This document shows positions 57,290 through 64,000 of a stretch of DNA of 64,000 bases, one piece after another. Source of the stretch: Nocardia amamiensis (lineage in GTDB: Bacteria; Actinomycetota; Actinomycetes; Mycobacteriales; Mycobacteriaceae). The notes under the pieces were generated by a model. It saw nothing but the letters and a program-made list of their open reading frames with translations, had not been told where the DNA came from and made no database searches. A program made the translations under genes and the position numbers. Each line of letters starts with the position of its first letter. Positions within the stretch are counted from its first letter, which is position 1. Location of the stretch: assembly GCF_015477605.1 (NCBI RefSeq), contig NZ_JADLQX010000009.1, positions 177,831 through 241,830 of the forward strand. The letters run 5' to 3'.

Positions 57290-58507
57290 TCAGCGAACAG
57301 CACGCTGGTAGGCGGTGACGACGGCGGCGCCGCCGAGGCCGATGTTGTGTTGCAGGGCGGCGGTGACGTTGTCCACCTGGCGCTTGTCCGCGGTGCCGCG
57401 CAGCTGCCAGGTCAACTCGGCGCACTGCGCCAGACCGGTCGCGCCGAGCGGATGGCCCTTGGAGATCAAGCCGCCGGACGGATTCACCACCCAGCTGCCG
57501 CCGTAGGTGGTGCGGTTGTCGTCGATCAACCGCCCTGCCTCGCCCTCCCCGCACAGGCCGAGCGCTTCGTAGAGCAACAGTTCGTTGGCGGAGAAGCAGT
57601 CGTGCAGCTCGATGACCTGGAAGTCTTCCGGGCCGAGACCCGACTGCTGGTAGACCTTCCGCGCCGCTTGGACATTCATGTCGTAGCCGATGATGTTCTT
57701 GGCGGTGTCGTCGAAGGTCGAGGCGAAGTCGGTGGTCATCGCCTGGCCGACGATCTCCACCGCCTGCCCGGCGAGATCGTGGGCGTCCACGAACTCCTCG
57801 CTCGCCAGGATCACCGCACCGGATCCGTCGGAGGTCGGCGAGCACTGCAGTTTGGTGAGCGGGTCGTAGATCATCCGGGAGGCGAGGATGTCGTCGAGCG
57901 TGTACTCGTCCTGGAACTGCGAGTACGGGTTGTTCACCGAGTGCTTGTGGTTCTTGTAGCCGATCTTCGCGAAGTGCTCGGCCGTGGTGCCGTACTGCTT
58001 CATGTGCTCGCGGCCCGCCGCGCCGAACATCCACGGCGCCACGGGGAACAGCACCTCGGAAATCTCGGCGAGCGCCATGATGTGCTTGGCCATCGGCTGC
58101 TCGCGGTCGTCCCAGGTGGAACCGAGCGAGCCGGGCTGCATCTTCTCGAAGCCCAGCGCCAGCGTGCATTCGGCCAGCCCACCGCGGATCGCCTGCGCCG
58201 CGAGATACAGCGCCGTGGAGCCGGTGGAACAGTTGTTGTTCACGTTGACCACCGGGATGCCGGTCATGCCGAGTTCGTAGACGGCGCGCTGCCCGGAGGT
58301 GGATTCGCCGTAGACGTAGCCGACGTAGGCCTGGTCCACCAGGTCGTAGGCGATGCCCGCGTCCGCGAGCGCCTTGGTGCCCGATTCCTTGGCCATGTCG
58401 GGGTAGTCCCAGGCCCGCGACGTGCCGTCGGCTTCCTCCACTTGGCGGCGGCCCGGCTTCTCGAACTTCGTCATGCCGACACCGACGACGTAGACCTTGT
58501 TCGTCAT
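57290..58507 (-). CDS. Thiolase-type lipid-transfer protein/acetyl-CoA acetyltransferase
   Basis: 405 residues. SCPx/Ltp-like thiolase: [20 protein letters not shown] carries the acyl-accepting Cys93, with HDCFSANE and GHPLGATG further on giving the catalytic His residues. It would perform the final cleavage of a 3-ketoacyl-CoA, as for branched or steroid side chains in mycobacterial relatives. The start is ATG 58507 with GAGGAG upstream. First gene of the operon; faces its probable TetR regulator. Confidence 0.92.
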   Translation of the reverse strand: MTNKVYVVGVGMTKFEKPGRRQVEEADGTSRAWDYPDMAKESGTKALADAGIAYDLVDQAYVGYVYGESTSGQRAVYELGMTGIPVVNVNNNCSTGSTALYLAAQAIRGGLAECTLALGFEKMQPGSLGSTWDDREQPMAKHIMALAEISEVLFPVAPWMFGAAGREHMKQYGTTAEHFAKIGYKNHKHSVNNPYSQFQDEYTLDDILASRMIYDPLTKLQCSPTSDGSGAVILASEEFVDAHDLAGQAVEIVGQAMTTDFASTFDDTAKNIIGYDMNVQAARKVYQQSGLGPEDFQVIELHDCFSANELLLYEALGLCGEGEAGRLIDDNRTTYGGSWVVNPSGGLISKGHPLGATGLAQCAELTWQLRGTADKRQVDNVTAALQHNIGLGGAAVVTAYQRAVR

Positions 58508-58559
58508 CGAACTCCTCAGGTTGTGCGTGCACCGCGGGGCGGGAACCAGCTGGAAACAA

Positions 58560-58577
58560 ACATACAAATTTGTATGT
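58560..58577. promoter_or_regulatory. TetR operator 1 (perfect 18-bp palindrome)
   Basis: ACATACAAATTTGTATGT, a perfect palindrome 53 bp before the thiolase gene. Its half-site ACATACA recurs in the two other sites of this intergenic region, so binding by the divergent TetR protein is likely. Confidence 0.75.
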
Positions 58578-58647
58578 AACTGGGCAAGGGTTGGATGGGA
58601 GGCAGCGGGTAGAAAGCGGATGACCAGCGGATTGCGTCTCGGCTGTC

Positions 58648-58669
58648 ACATACAGTGAAACGTGTATGT
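58648..58669. promoter_or_regulatory. TetR operator 2
   Basis: ACATACA (58648-58654) and TGTATGT (58663-58669) as perfect 7-bp arms with an 8-bp spacer, between the thiolase operon and its TetR gene. The spacer is longer than in site 1, so this may bind as two half-sites. Confidence 0.6.
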
Positions 58670-58720
58670 CCGTGGGGGCTGGTCCATGGAGTTCGACAGG
58701 ACCAGCCCTGCGCGACCGGA

Positions 58721-58738
58721 ACATGCAGCACTGTATGT
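58721..58738. promoter_or_regulatory. TetR operator 3 (imperfect)
   Basis: ACATGCA and TGTATGT arms around gcac, with the same 18-bp geometry as site 1 and one mismatch. It lies 18 bp before the TetR gene, which fits autorepression. Confidence 0.6.
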
Positions 58739-58755
58739 AAGTGTAAGATCGGCAG

Positions 58756-59397
58756 GTGGCCAGGAGCGTAGACGTGAAGCAGCAGCGCCGGACGCAGGAG
58801 CAGCGCAGCAGCGAGATGCGCACCCGGTTGCTGGACGCGACCGTGGACTGCCTGGTCGAGTACGGGTACGCGGGCACAACGACGCCGCGGGTAGCCGAAC
58901 GGGCCGGGGTGACCCGCGGGGCTCAAGTGCATCACTTCGGCTCGAAAACCGATCTGGTGGTGGCCGCGATCAGCCATCTGGCGCAACTGCGGGCGGAGAC
59001 CGCCATGCGGGAGATGTCCCGGGTGGAAGCCGGTGACGATCCGGTGGCGGCGGCGCTGGAGTTCCTGTGGGATCTGCACCAGGGTCCGCTGTTCATCGCG
59101 ACCGTCGAACTGTGGGTGGCCGGGCGAACCGATCCGGTGCTGGCCGCGGCGATGGAGAAGGTCGAGCCGTTCGTCAACAACGCCGTCTTGATGGCGGTGG
59201 CCCGTTTCGTGCCGGACGACGTGCGCCGCAAGGAGGCGCGCGACTTCATCTACACGGCCATGGACGCACTGCGCGGCATCCTCATCTCGAATTTCATCGA
59301 TCCGGATACCGAACGCGCCCAGCGCCGCTGGCGCCGCGCCTCAGCGCATCTGCACGAGATCGCCGGCCGGGCCCTCGCCGGCCGCCGCGCCGAATAG
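58756..59397 (+). CDS. TetR regulator of the fatty-acid/steroid-type operon
   Basis: 213 residues from the GTG at 58756. The HTH (about 22-65) is LLDATVDCLVEYGYAGTTTP followed by RVAERAGVTRGAQVHHFGSK. The ligand domain is typical TetR; by analogy with divergent regulators of beta-oxidation genes the inducer may be an acyl-CoA, but that is not visible in the sequence. Three shared half-sites lie between it and the thiolase operon, so it should repress that operon and itself. Confidence 0.88.
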   Translation: MARSVDVKQQRRTQEQRSSEMRTRLLDATVDCLVEYGYAGTTTPRVAERAGVTRGAQVHHFGSKTDLVVAAISHLAQLRAETAMREMSRVEAGDDPVAAALEFLWDLHQGPLFIATVELWVAGRTDPVLAAAMEKVEPFVNNAVLMAVARFVPDDVRRKEARDFIYTAMDALRGILISNFIDPDTERAQRRWRRASAHLHEIAGRALAGRRAE

Positions 59398-59463
59398 TTC
59401 TCTCCGGACGGACCGATAGCCGCCCGCGAACCCGACTGCCGCGGCGCCGCCGAAGGCGACATG

Positions 59464-60276
59464 TCATGCGCCGTGCATCGGGAACACGACGTAGTAGTCC
59501 CCGTCGGGAATGATGTTCTGATCTGTCACGGTGCCGGTCTGGCCGTCGAGATAGTAGATCTCGCCGTCGATGTTGGCGACGTTGTAGTGATGCCCGAAGG
59601 CATCGGAGTATCGGTTTCCCGACATGATCCCGTTCTGGCCGGGCTGACGCAGCTGCTCCGATATCGCTTCGTGTATCTCGTGGTGGCTGTCGCCATGGAA
59701 ACGTTCCGTCGAGGGCTCGATGAACTTCTGGGCGCCGCTCGGACCGGCCACCGCCGGGCGCCCGGCCAGAATGTCACGCACCGCCCACGAGCACTCCATG
59801 CAGTTGCCCGCCGTCCGTGACCGCGTCGGGTTGACCAGCCGCAGTAGTTCGCGCACTTCATCGAGTGTCGGTGGCCGGTCACCGATCCGGGACAGGATCG
59901 TGGCCTGTGCGTCGTAGGCTCGCCGCATGGCATCCGCCTCCGCCGGCGTCGGCTGATGCGCGTTGCGAATCAACCTGGACACGCCTGCCGGGCGTATCTC
60001 GGCGAGCGGCACGGCAATCGAGTTGCTGAATCGCTCGGGTGCGGGCGCGAATCCTCCGGTCTCGGGAGCCATACCAGCCACCTTTGCCGCGCCTTCCCTA
60101 TCGGCCCGCTCCAAATCTTCCGCCACTTGGCGCAAAGGCTCACTCTTCGCTCGGTACAACTGATTCAGTGCCTCGCCGGCGGTGGGTCGCTCGTCCGCGG
60201 AGTCCTTCGCGGTGCCGAGCAAACTCTTCAATCTTCGGCGTACCTCGTCCCAGGCAGCGAACAGTGGCCTGCTCAT
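59464..60276 (-). CDS. Stand-alone Tox-PL (papain-fold glutamine deamidase-like) protein
   Basis: 270 residues. A helical N-terminal half (about 1-145) precedes a Tox-PL domain with GNCMEC (Cys159 candidate nucleophile), FGHHYNVANI (His229/230) and YYLDGQTG (Asp244). This is the same family as giant-protein domains at 9955 and 29812, here with a complete triad. No signal peptide; the helical front could be a type VII-like secretion or chaperone part. No immunity gene was recognised beside it. The divergent neighbour is a Ser/Thr kinase. Confidence 0.75.
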   Translation of the reverse strand: MSRPLFAAWDEVRRRLKSLLGTAKDSADERPTAGEALNQLYRAKSEPLRQVAEDLERADREGAAKVAGMAPETGGFAPAPERFSNSIAVPLAEIRPAGVSRLIRNAHQPTPAEADAMRRAYDAQATILSRIGDRPPTLDEVRELLRLVNPTRSRTAGNCMECSWAVRDILAGRPAVAGPSGAQKFIEPSTERFHGDSHHEIHEAISEQLRQPGQNGIMSGNRYSDAFGHHYNVANIDGEIYYLDGQTGTVTDQNIIPDGDYYVVFPMHGA

Positions 60277-60580
60277 ACCGAATTCGGCAAACCCCGGGAA
60301 CTCATACGGCCCACGGTGCTACGGGCCGCTTACAGTCGGCTTGCCGTTGCCTTGCAACGGCCCGTCAGCCGGTCATCTCCTCGGGACGCCGTATCCAACC
60401 CAGGTCGACGCGCTATGGCTACGGTGCACAGCTGCCGTGGGCCTGAAGATGGCCCACCCACGCCCTCTGATCAGGACATGGGAGCCGAGCATCGCGTCGG
60501 TAACAATCGGTTCTCGGGCACTCCCAGTCCGGGGAGGGTGGGTAGCCCACAATGCGGGCCGCGCTGACTATGGTGAGGCG
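60277..60580. other. Intergenic region between the Tox-PL gene and the kinase gene
   Basis: 304 bp between divergent genes. The kinase frame remains open across it, but the translation is unlike a kinase. I saw no clear promoter hexamers, palindrome or RNA gene. Confidence 0.4.
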
Positions 60581-61531
60581 GTGGCACTCGAGCCAGGTGA
60601 TCGGTTTGCGGGATTCGTTGTGAAGGCCCGGCTCGGCCATGGCGGCAGCAGCGAGGTGTATCTGGCCGAGGATCCGGTGCGGTCGCGGCCTGTGTCACTG
60701 AAGATTCTGGGGCCGGAGGACAGCGCGTCACCGGAGGCGCGTGCACGATTTCTGCACGAGTTCGACATCCTGTCCGCGCTGCGACACCCGAATATCGTGC
60801 GGATGTACGCACACGGTGAAACCGAGGGCAGGCTGTGGTCGGCGCGCGAGTACGTGGCAGGCGCGACCGTTTCGAGGTTGGTGCGGATGCCGCACCAACC
60901 TCCGGACCTGCGGCGGGTGCTGCACGTGCTGACCCACATCGCGGCAGGACTGGATTTCGCCCACGCCAACGACGTGGTCCATCTCGACGTCAAACCGGCG
61001 AACGTGTTGGCCGGCACGGACGACCCTGCGACGGTGAAGATCTCCGACTTCGATCAGGGCCGGTGGCTGCATCGGCCCGAGCCACCCTTGGCCGCCAATG
61101 GTTTCGTCGTCGTATCGGTGCCGTACGCCGCACCGGAACTGCTGCAAGCGGGCACGGTGTCCCCCGCGACGGACCAGTACGCGCTGGCCTGCTCGGCCGT
61201 CGAACTGCTCACCGGCCGCCCACCGTTCCCCCGCGCGAACCTCATGGCCACCGCAGAGGCCCACCTGCACGACCCGCCCCCCGCTATCTCCGACCGCCAA
61301 CGCTGGATCCCGCCCCAGGTCGACGCGATCCTGCACCGGTCGCTCGCAAAAGACCCCGGCGCCCGCTACAACTCGTGCACTGAACCCGTCCGCCTGCTCA
61401 CCGAGGCACTCCACGACATAGACCCCCGCCCCCTCGCCCCCTTACTCAACCGGCTGAAAGTGGCATCGCACCGACTGAACGCCACCTTCAGACGCAAAGA
61501 AGGAGAGGAACAGACACAGGCGCAGTCATGA
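60581..61531 (+). CDS. Soluble Hanks-type Ser/Thr protein kinase
   Basis: 316 residues from the GTG at 60581. Gly-rich loop LGHGGSSEVYLA (about 18-29), ATP-binding Lys41 (VSLKIL), catalytic VVHLDVKPANVL (Asp136, His-Leu-Asp in place of His-Arg-Asp), metal-binding DFD in place of DFG (156-158) and APE (YAAPEL). All catalytic residues are there, so it should be active; without the Arg it may not need activation-loop phosphorylation. No membrane helix or sensor domain, unlike most actinobacterial kinases. The C-terminal 40 residues are basic. Confidence 0.88.
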   Translation: MALEPGDRFAGFVVKARLGHGGSSEVYLAEDPVRSRPVSLKILGPEDSASPEARARFLHEFDILSALRHPNIVRMYAHGETEGRLWSAREYVAGATVSRLVRMPHQPPDLRRVLHVLTHIAAGLDFAHANDVVHLDVKPANVLAGTDDPATVKISDFDQGRWLHRPEPPLAANGFVVVSVPYAAPELLQAGTVSPATDQYALACSAVELLTGRPPFPRANLMATAEAHLHDPPPAISDRQRWIPPQVDAILHRSLAKDPGARYNSCTEPVRLLTEALHDIDPRPLAPLLNRLKVASHRLNATFRRKEGEEQTQAQS

Positions 61532-61645
61532 ACCCAATAGGTCCGATTCGACGCCTATCACCTCCCGACCCAGCGCCGCCGCCTCGAGAGGCCGCGTTGC
61601 CATGCGACGCCCCGGCAACCTGCGGACCGCAGCAACTGAACCGAT

Positions 61646-62851
61646 CTATGCGTCGCCTCGGCGCGCGGCCCAGACCGTCGCGGTGAACAGCAGCACGCCC
61701 GTCGCGGCCAGGGCGGCGCCGACCAGGGACGGAGCCGTATAGCCGAAGCCTGCGGCGATCACCAGGCCGCCGAGCCAGGCGCCCGCTGCGTTGGCGATGT
61801 TCAGGGCGGCGTGGTTGAGGGCGGCGGCGAGGGTTTGGGCGTCGGCGGCGACGTCCATCAGGCGGGTTTGCAGGGCGGGTGCCAGCGCAGCTCCGGAGGC
61901 TCCGACCAGCAATGCGCCGAAGGCCGCGGTGTAGGGGCTGTGCGCGGCGAGGGCGAAGCCACCGAGGATGGCGGTCATGGCGATCATCGCCGCGTGGATC
62001 GCGCGGTCCACGCCGCGGTCGGCGAGGACGCCGCCGATGATGTTGCCGATCACCATGCCGATGCCGAACAGCATCAGCACCAGCGGCACCAGTCCGGCCC
62101 GCAGACCCGCGACGTCGGTGAGCGTGGTGGCGATGTAGGTGTAGACGGCGAACATGCCGCCGAAGCCGACGGCCCCGACCAGCAGCGTCAACAGCACCTG
62201 CGAGCGCCGCAGGGCGCCGAGCTCGGTCATCGGGTTGGTCACGGCGATGCCGGTGAGTTCGGGGACGAAGCGCAGCAGGGCCGCGACGGTGGTCACGCCG
62301 ATCACCGCGACCACGACGAATGCGTCGCGCCAGCCGAGATGCTGGCCGAGCCAGGTAGCTGCGGGAACGCCGACAACGTTGGCGGCGCTCAAACCCAGCA
62401 TAACCCCAGCAACCGCCTTCGCTCGCTGCCCCACTGGGGCGAGCGTCGCGGCGGCCAGCGAGGCGACGCCGAAGTAGGCACCATGCGGCAACCCCGAGAC
62501 GAACCGCGCCAGCACCAACGTCTGGAACGACGGCGCCAGCACCGTGGCCGCGTTACCCAGCGTGAACGCCACCATGAGCGCGATGAGCAGCCGCTTGCGC
62601 GCGACCCGCGCGCACAGCGCCGCGATCAGCGGTGCACCGATCACCACACCGAGCGCGTACGCCGACACCGCGTGCCCCGCGGTCGGCTCGGAGACATTCA
62701 TGGCCGAGGCGATATCCGGCAGCAAACCCATGGTGACGAACTCGGTGGTCCCGATCCCGAATCCACCGAGCGCCAATGCCAGCATGGCGGGCACGTGCCA
62801 ATCGGTGCGCTCAGGACGCGTGCTGATGCGGGTGGCGACAGGAGTGCTCAC
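61646..62851 (-). CDS. MFS transporter (AraJ/Cmx-like)
   Basis: 401 residues, 12 predicted membrane helices. Start of helix 1: MLALALGGFGIGTTEFVTMG, characteristic of the DHA1 sugar/drug exporters (AraJ, Cmx, PbuE). The loop-2 motif appears as ARVARKRLLIAL. The GTG at 62851 (VSTPVATRIS) fits the family length; the frame runs further upstream but is not transporter-like. No regulator is adjacent. The substrate is unknown. Confidence 0.88.
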   Translation of the reverse strand: MSTPVATRISTRPERTDWHVPAMLALALGGFGIGTTEFVTMGLLPDIASAMNVSEPTAGHAVSAYALGVVIGAPLIAALCARVARKRLLIALMVAFTLGNAATVLAPSFQTLVLARFVSGLPHGAYFGVASLAAATLAPVGQRAKAVAGVMLGLSAANVVGVPAATWLGQHLGWRDAFVVVAVIGVTTVAALLRFVPELTGIAVTNPMTELGALRRSQVLLTLLVGAVGFGGMFAVYTYIATTLTDVAGLRAGLVPLVLMLFGIGMVIGNIIGGVLADRGVDRAIHAAMIAMTAILGGFALAAHSPYTAAFGALLVGASGAALAPALQTRLMDVAADAQTLAAALNHAALNIANAAGAWLGGLVIAAGFGYTAPSLVGAALAATGVLLFTATVWAARRGDA

Positions 62852-63302
62852 GTGTTCATGTAACCGTCCGGCAGCCGCGTTCGCTTCCCGAGCTAACGTG
62901 AGTCCGCCCACCGTATCGGCGCGAAACCAGATGTTCAGCAACCCAAATGCCCGTCTCAGCCTGGGATGGATCCAACCTGCACACAGCTCCAATTGCCGCA
63001 CTGTCGAGTTCGCCGATGACCGACAAGGAGCCGCCTGCCCAGGGCCGTCATGATCCGGAGGGCAGTCCCGGAGAACCGAAGAACGGAACGTATTGGTGAA
63101 CCTGGGTGTGGAGCCGGGGCGAGCAGCGGCTCGCGAAACCCGGCAATCTCGGCGACGAGCACAGCGATCTGTGAGCCGATACATCTCGACATGTTCGGAA
63201 TGAGCTGAATCCGCCATCGTTCAGCGGTCAGGACACCGAGGGCACTTATGTGGCACAGAGCCGGGCTAGCGTCACAGTGACGGCTATGCCGAGTACGTCA
63301 CC
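62852..63302. other. Intergenic region between the MFS gene and the DUF6973 gene
   Basis: 451 bp without a supported gene. The MFS reading frame is open through most of it but has no family resemblance and composition changes. No repeat, palindrome or RNA was identified. Confidence 0.4.
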
Positions 63303-63890
63303 GTGAGTGAAGCTGGGATGCTCGACCGGCTCAGCCTGGGCGACAAGCTCCGGTTCTTCGAGATCCAGCAAGACGCCAAGAGAACTTGCGAGGCTCTCTA
63401 CCCCGACTCATACATCGGCGAGGACGGCAAAAAGACCGTCGACACTCAAGCCAACCACGCCGATGCCTTCCGCCACACCTACTGGAACGCTCGGATGACC
63501 GAGGAGTTCGGCGAGCAGTGGACCAAGGAATACGCCTCGAAGCACGAAGGCAGGGCAGACAACGCCGCCGTGCGCGAGGCCATGGACCTGCACAACAACG
63601 AACTCGGGCGCAAGATCGCCATGGAGAATCCTGGCGCAAGCCGGGCAGAGCTGCGCGACCTCGTCAAGGACGCCGTCGATCGCGGTGACGCCGTGTTCAT
63701 CGATCAGAATCAGCAGCTGAACTGGACCATCAAGGTCTCACCTGACCAAGATGTGGACTCGGATGCATACGATGCCAACAGGAAGTGCTGCGCCTTCCGG
63801 GTTCCCCCACATCCGACAACCAACCATCGCCCAAATAGTCGCCACTACTATCTCAGCAGATGCGGAAAGGACTTGGCCAGTCCCCGATAA
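63303..63890 (+). CDS. DUF6973-domain protein, possible toxin-type effector
   Basis: 195 residues from the GTG at 63303. The core NHADAFRHTYWNARMTEEFG and later REAMDLHNNELGRKIAMENP belongs to DUF6973, a domain of bacterial secreted/toxin-like proteins with conserved His, Asp and Asn. The front is short for such proteins and the last 35 residues (after DANRKC) look unlike the family, so the gene may be truncated or frameshifted near the transposase fragment. Function unknown. Confidence 0.6.
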   Translation: MSEAGMLDRLSLGDKLRFFEIQQDAKRTCEALYPDSYIGEDGKKTVDTQANHADAFRHTYWNARMTEEFGEQWTKEYASKHEGRADNAAVREAMDLHNNELGRKIAMENPGASRAELRDLVKDAVDRGDAVFIDQNQQLNWTIKVSPDQDVDSDAYDANRKCCAFRVPPHPTTNHRPNSRHYYLSRCGKDLASPR

Positions 63891-63932
63891 CGCGACCACC
63901 CGGTAGTAGAGCCCGGGTTGTTTCGTCTGTTG

Positions 63933-64000
63933 TCAGTTGATCCGACAGTCCACCGGGTGGTGGGTGTGGGTGCAGGCCGCAGCGTACTCGGCCGGTGTCC
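63933..64000 (-). pseudogene. C-terminal end of an IS-type transposase gene (cut by window)
   Basis: Reverse-strand translation ends TPAEYAAACTHTHHPVDCRI and then Asn, with a stop at 63933-63935. A PAEY/PAEF-x-A motif close to the C-terminus is typical of IS3-type transposases. Only 22 codons are visible, so intactness and family cannot be settled. Confidence 0.4.

Noticed and set aside
54274..58579. Long plus-strand frames opposite the beta-oxidation-like operon
   Set aside because: They are His/Arg/Gly-rich shadows; all five minus-strand genes have catalytic motifs and ribosome-binding sites.

Overview
The window looks like a stretch of chromosome from a high-GC actinomycete of the Nocardia/Rhodococcus/Mycobacterium group. 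The evidence is very high GC, frequent GTG starts, TetR-controlled fatty-acid/steroid-type degradation genes, an MpaB-family oxygenase, and a dacB-like / YhjD-like membrane protein / trpS neighbourhood that resembles the mycobacterial one. Nocardia is the best guess but is not proven from sequence alone.

Positions 1-39810 (+) are a single uninterrupted reading frame of at least 13,269 codons. It is open at the left edge of the window, so the true start lies upstream or is unresolved. It encodes a giant mosaic protein. A short motif with consensus DPVAIDLxD occurs 15 times and cuts the chain into 16 segments. The first three segments are mostly DNA-binding or sigma-factor-like modules: 11 LuxR-type, one LacI-like and one Cro-like helix-turn-helix, plus ECF-sigma-like pieces. 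Later segments carry, in order: a GHKL ATPase, papain-like (Tox-PL type) domains, a PP2C phosphatase, ADP-ribosyltransferase-like domains, a complete MFS transporter, zincin metalloproteases, two Fic-like domains, a Nudix domain, a HipA/PI-kinase-like domain, a DUF1023 alpha/beta hydrolase and a bacterial sugar transferase. The final 8.7 kb is five tandem pairs of an APH-type kinase and a small sheet domain that may be GNAT-like. Several families occur as one copy with intact catalytic residues and one or more with altered residues. This is the most unusual object in the window: an apparent multi-effector or 'domain warehouse' protein.

Positions 39987-45149 hold radC, a small DUF6881 protein, an orphan VapB-like antitoxin, a His-rich DUF4396 membrane protein with a CsoR-type operator at its start, phenylalanine 4-hydroxylase, and a TetR/DHA2-MFS efflux pair with a palindrome between the promoter hexamers.

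Positions 45278-53506 carry a D-Ala-D-Ala carboxypeptidase, then a minus-strand run (MpaB-like oxygenase, trpS, YhjD-like membrane protein), a TetR regulator, a minus-strand operon (exonuclease III-like nuclease, secreted RNase Sa/barnase-type ribonuclease, barstar-type inhibitor) and an alpha/beta hydrolase. A roughly 200-bp intergenic repeat occurs here twice, in opposite orientations.

Positions 53728-58507 (-) are a five-gene beta-oxidation-like operon (thiolase/lipid-transfer protein, SRPBCC protein, MaoC dehydratase, SDR, acyl-CoA dehydrogenase). It diverges from its likely TetR regulator across three ACATACA/TGTATGT sites. The right end has a stand-alone Tox-PL-type papain-fold effector, a soluble Ser/Thr kinase, another MFS transporter, a DUF6973 protein and the C-terminal end of a transposase-like gene that runs off the window. 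No rRNA, tRNA or CRISPR array was seen.
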